This document shows, one piece after another, positions 60,883-64,000 of a DNA stretch of 64,000 nt (positions are counted from its first letter, which is position 1; every line of letters starts with the position of its first letter). The translations under genes were made by a program, and so were the position numbers. The notes below the pieces were generated by a model that worked only from the letters and a program-made list of their open reading frames with translations, was not told the origin of the DNA and made no database searches. The DNA comes from Saccharomyces paradoxus. Taxonomy: Eukaryota > Ascomycota > Saccharomycetes > Saccharomycetales > Saccharomycetaceae. The stretch is taken from contig NC_047495.1 of NCBI RefSeq assembly GCF_002079055.1, positions 186,001 to 250,000 on the forward strand. The letters are read 5' to 3'.

Positions 60883-62068
60883 TATCAAGTAAGCGTAATG
60901 TAGGGAGAGGCAGCGAACTCTCGTGTACCAGCCAACTGAACTAGAGACCAAGACTAGCCAAAACAAAAAATTTAAAGGAAACAAGTATGAGAAGAAGGCT
61001 TGTTAACCTGACCTTCAACCAAACCTAGAAAACCTTCAGGACAACGCACAGCAGAAGACCAATATTACAACTATGGAATAATACAATGCACACACACAAA
61101 AGAGCCCAAGTAAGGTTTGGAAAATGGAGTAGAGAATATATTCCATTCCCCTAATTTTTTGCGGGTCTTCCAGGGCTATGAACCCATCGCTCAAAAATAA
61201 GCGCAGTGTCAATTAGAACATCACCGAACCAAAGCAGAAAATATGCTTGCGCCACACACCATGGTCAATCGTAGAAAAATATATCGTATTGTACGGGCGG
61301 CGGTAGGCGCGGCAATTAGAATGTGTGGGTGCGGAAGCTCACCGCTCAAATTAAGAGAGTGGAAGACGTGTGGTCTGGGTGCGGGGTCCGACCACGTTTC
61401 TTTTCATCTTTTAAGTGGGACTCTTACGAAACACGTCACAGGGTCAAAAGAACGAGAACAAAAGCAATATAACAATTGTCTCAGTCCACGGCAATGACAT
61501 GGCATGGCCCCGAAGGCTTTTTGTCCGGCTTCCTTGGGTCTTACCCCGCCACGCGTTAATAGTGAGACAAACAGGAAATCCGTATCATTTTTCTCTCACA
61601 CACGCACCCGCGTGCGCCTGATAATTGCAGAATTCTCATTGTCCGGTTTTCTTTATGGGAATAATCATCATCATCATCACCACCACCGCTACTCTTGCGA
61701 TCATCATCAACATCATAATTTTTTTTTTTAACGCTGTTTGATGGTGGTATGTACTCTTATTGTTACTTACTCACCTTTTCCTTTGTGTTTTCTAATTTTG
61801 ACCATTTTGACCTTTGATGATGTGTGAGTTCCTCTTTTCTTTTTCTCTTTTCTTTTTTCCTTTTTTTCTTTTCTTACTCTGTTAATCACTTACTTTCCTT
61901 TTTGTCCATGATGTCGTCTTGTTCTTTTTCTTCAATTGATAATGTATATAAATCTTTCATAACTATCTCTTGACTACCAATTTTTTCCTTCCAGCTTTTC
62001 TTGTTATGAAGCGTTTCAACGTTTTAAAATATATCAGAACACCAAAAGCAAACATACATACAATCGCA
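60883..62068. other. Divergent promoter region YIL055C / GPP1
   Basis: 1.2 kb. Contains a STRE-like CCCCT at 61148-61152, a CAT/CAC trinucleotide microsatellite at about 61665-61690, a T-run at 61720-61730 and a C/T-rich stretch at 61830-61880 near GPP1. Two open frames of 68-84 codons (61243-61731) are overlapping and low-complexity, and I do not call them. The last 63 bp (from the ATG at 62006) are in frame with GPP1. Confidence 0.5.
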
Positions 62069-62821
62069 ATGCCTTTGACCACAAAACCTTTATCTTTGAA
62101 AATCAACGCCGCTCTATTCGATGTTGACGGTACCATCATCATCTCCCAACCAGCCATTGCTGCTTTCTGGAGAGATTTCGGTAAGGACAAGCCTTACTTC
62201 GATGCCGAACACGTTATCCACATCTCTCACGGTTGGAGAACTTACGATGCCATTGCTAAGTTTGCTCCTGACTTTGCTGATGAAGAATACGTTAACAAAC
62301 TAGAAGGTGAAATCCCAGAAAAGTACGGTGAACACTCCATTGAAGTTCCAGGTGCCGTCAAATTGTGTAACGCTTTGAACGCCTTGCCAAAGGAAAAATG
62401 GGCTGTCGCCACTTCTGGTACCCGTGACATGGCCAAGAAATGGTTCGACATCTTGAAGATCAAGAGACCAGAATACTTCATCACTGCTAATGATGTTAAG
62501 CAAGGTAAGCCTCACCCAGAACCATACTTGAAAGGTAGAAACGGTTTGGGTTTCCCAATCAACGAACAAGACCCATCGAAGTCCAAGGTTGTTGTCTTTG
62601 AAGACGCCCCAGCTGGTATTGCCGCTGGTAAGGCTGCCGGTTGTAAAATCGTCGGTATTGCTACCACTTTCGATTTGGACTTCTTGAAGGAAAAGGGCTG
62701 TGACATTATTGTTAAGAACCACGAATCCATCAGAGTCGGTGAATACAACGCTGAAACCGATGAAGTCGAATTGATCTTTGATGACTACTTATACGCTAAG
62801 GATGACTTGTTGAAATGGTAA
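62069..62821 (+). CDS. GPP1: Glycerol-1-phosphatase Gpp1 (Rhr2)
   Basis: 250 residues from the ATG at 62069, beginning MPLTTKPLSLKINAALFDVD, as in yeast. HAD-family phosphatase that makes glycerol from glycerol-3-phosphate; important in osmotic and anaerobic growth. Visible: nucleophile motif DVDGTIII at about 18-25, cap domain, Thr motif II VATSGT near 115, Lys in KQGKPHPEPYL near 145 and the acidic motif VFEDAPAGIAAGKAAG near 175. Codon bias is very strong. GPP2 is the paralog. An upstream in-frame ATG at 62006 would add 21 residues (MKRFNVLKYIRTPKANIHTI...), basic like a mitochondrial signal. Confidence 0.96.
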   Translation: MPLTTKPLSLKINAALFDVDGTIIISQPAIAAFWRDFGKDKPYFDAEHVIHISHGWRTYDAIAKFAPDFADEEYVNKLEGEIPEKYGEHSIEVPGAVKLCNALNALPKEKWAVATSGTRDMAKKWFDILKIKRPEYFITANDVKQGKPHPEPYLKGRNGLGFPINEQDPSKSKVVVFEDAPAGIAAGKAAGCKIVGIATTFDLDFLKEKGCDIIVKNHESIRVGEYNAETDEVELIFDDYLYAKDDLLKW

Positions 62822-63178
62822 TTTTCTTTATTTTTTTGATAAAAACCACTACGCTAAAAATAAAATAAAAATGTATGATTTCCCTCCATCTCTGACCAAT
62901 TGTATAATTTTATATCTGCATGACTTAATAATATAATATACTTATAAATTTAAAATACGAATACGAAATTTAAACCGATGTAATGTATTCTTTTCTTCGT
63001 CGCCTTCGGATGCTCTGCTGTGATTGAGAAGGTTCGCGCAAATCAAACTGAATTGAAGACTTAGCGAGAGAAGAAATATAAAGATTCAATCTTCGTTTTT
63101 GTTTTATATCTTACTATAAAAGTGTTTTTTAGTACGACGAGAAGTTAAAGTAATTATAAAAGGAATGCTTATTTAAAT
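62822..63178. other. Convergent 3' region GPP1 / RPL34B
   Basis: 357 bp, AT-rich with TATATA-like polyadenylation efficiency elements near 62932-62945 and the converging 3' UTRs. Nothing else recognised. Confidence 0.4.
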
Positions 63179-63982
63179 TTATTTCTTAGCCTTCTTTTCA
63201 GACTTCTTAGCAGCTTCAGTTTGTTCCTTAACAACCTTCTTAACAATCTTTTGTTCTTCGATCAAGAAAGCTCTGACAATTCTTTCCTTGACACAGTTGG
63301 CACATCTGGAACCACCGTAAGCTCTGGAAACAGTCTTGTGGGTCTTGGAGACAGTAGCGTATTGTCTTGGTCTCAAAGTGGAAATACCTTGTAGAGCGTT
63401 ACCACAGTCACCACATTTTGGTCTGGTAGCCAACTTCTTAACGTGTTGGGCACGCAAGATACCACCTGGGGTTTTAACAACCTTGATTTTGTTAGAACGG
63501 GTGTTGTCTGTACGTAATAAAGAGAATTTTTTTTTTTTCATTTATGTTAGTAAGCACTTCTTCATTATCTTATGGATCAAGAACTTAAGTGGGAATTGTT
63601 TCATATAAAAAGTATCTCGGCGTTGATGAGTGGATATTTTCTTATTTCAATCTTGCAATACCAGGTAAAATTCATTTACCAATTTGATTGACCTGAGGTT
63701 TTCCACTTATGCGCTAGAACAAACTTGTTGCTATCTACATTATTAGGTACTCTTCGGTTTGCTGTTTAATATTGTAACATCATCTCTGGGATAATCCAAG
63801 GTTCTTGCATAAGCGTGTCGATAATCTAGTCCATTCTTCCTCTACCAGTATGCTTGTTTATTGCGCCTCCTAGCCTCATTTTTTCCACAATAGAAGTTCA
63901 TAGTAAGTTCTTATAAAAACTCAAAAAAATAGTTTAATAACATACATGGATTTCTTCTTCTGAAAGTAACACGTTGAGCCAT
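63179..63982 (-). CDS. RPL34B: 60S ribosomal protein eL34 (Rpl34B), spliced
   Basis: Exon 1 is 63982-63946 (37 nt, MAQRVTFRRRNP plus one base) and exon 2 is 63507-63179, for 121 residues. The 438-nt intron (63945-63508) has GTATGT, TACTAAC at 63552-63546 and GTACAG. The read-through N-terminus (MKKKKFSLLRTD) is false. eL34 is a zinc-binding large-subunit protein: CGDCGNALQG and CANCVKER give the CxxC pairs. The tail is Lys/Glu-rich (QTEAAKKSEKKAKK). RPL34A is nearly identical; position next to GPP1 fixes B. The promoter lies beyond the window. Confidence 0.97.
63508..63945 (-). other. RPL34B intron
   Basis: 438 nt, GTATGT at 63945-63940, TACTAAC at 63552-63546, ACAG at 63511-63508. No RNA gene seen inside. 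Confidence 0.93.
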
Positions 63983-64000
63983 TTTTAGGGTTGTTCGTTG

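Noticed and set aside
60883-60984. 34-codon hydrophobic open extension of YIL055C
   Set aside because: No ATG in the extension; the reference protein begins near 60882. A signal-like look is not enough.
61243-61731. Overlapping 68-84 codon frames upstream of GPP1
   Set aside because: Low-complexity composition, including a histidine run from a CAT/CAC microsatellite; three overlapping frames in one place speak against coding.

Overview
The window is budding-yeast nuclear DNA of the genus Saccharomyces. Genes are dense and mostly uninterrupted, the few introns use GTATGT-type 5' sites with a TACTAAC branch box, solo delta-type LTRs lie next to tRNA genes, and gene order follows the left arm of S. 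cerevisiae chromosome IX from PRK1 (YIL095W) to RPL34B (YIL052C). Several proteins that I recall well (Lys12, Ths1, Sds3) differ from the S288C versions at scattered residues, and the transposon content differs. I therefore infer a close relative such as S. paradoxus, or a divergent S. cerevisiae strain. Gene names rest on recognition of protein sequence plus synteny, not on a database search.

Layout. 1-9300: end of PRK1, LYS12, RSM25, YIL092W (an ORF with a Ty3/Gypsy-like Gag capsid region), UTP25, ICE2. 9300-11700: a gene-poor accessory block with a decayed membrane-protein gene (the YIL089W position), a 10-bp tandem repeat, two delta-type LTR relics and tRNA-Glu(CUC). 12000-18650: AVT7, AIM19, KTR7, SDS3 and CAB2, all on the minus strand. 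18650-19780: a second accessory block with a possible unannotated spliced mini-gene, a solo delta LTR and tRNA-Ile(AAU); the full-length Ty3 that S288C carries at this tRNA is absent. 19780-34900: AIR1, THS1, RCI37, SEC28, RPN2, SER33 and SPO22 (with a meiosis-type intron). 34900-49600: HOP1, PCI8, MAM33, RPS24B (intron), SEC6, YIL067C, RNR3. 50189-64000: FIS1, EFM4, YRB2, ARC15, SNP1, RGI2, tRNA-Ser(UGA), VHR1, YIL055C, GPP1, RPL34B (intron).

Genes that belong together: SPO22 and HOP1 are divergent meiotic chromosome-axis/crossover genes sharing a promoter with a URS1 box on each side. RNR3 carries three Crt1 X-boxes, RPN2 a proteasome-associated control element, UTP25 PAC and RRPE boxes, and LYS12 a Gcn4 site. 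The rest is ordinary housekeeping: translation, trafficking, mitochondria, cell wall and coenzyme A synthesis.

The points most worth a second look are the PCI8 N-terminus (a conserved motif is cut by the usual start codon, and a candidate small intron would restore an AUG), the candidate spliced mini-gene between CAB2 and tRNA-Ile, the Gag-like fold in YIL092W, a basic in-frame N-terminal extension on GPP1, and an A-run that sets the start of EFM4. I saw no CRISPR array, no foreign operon and no clearly novel multigene system.
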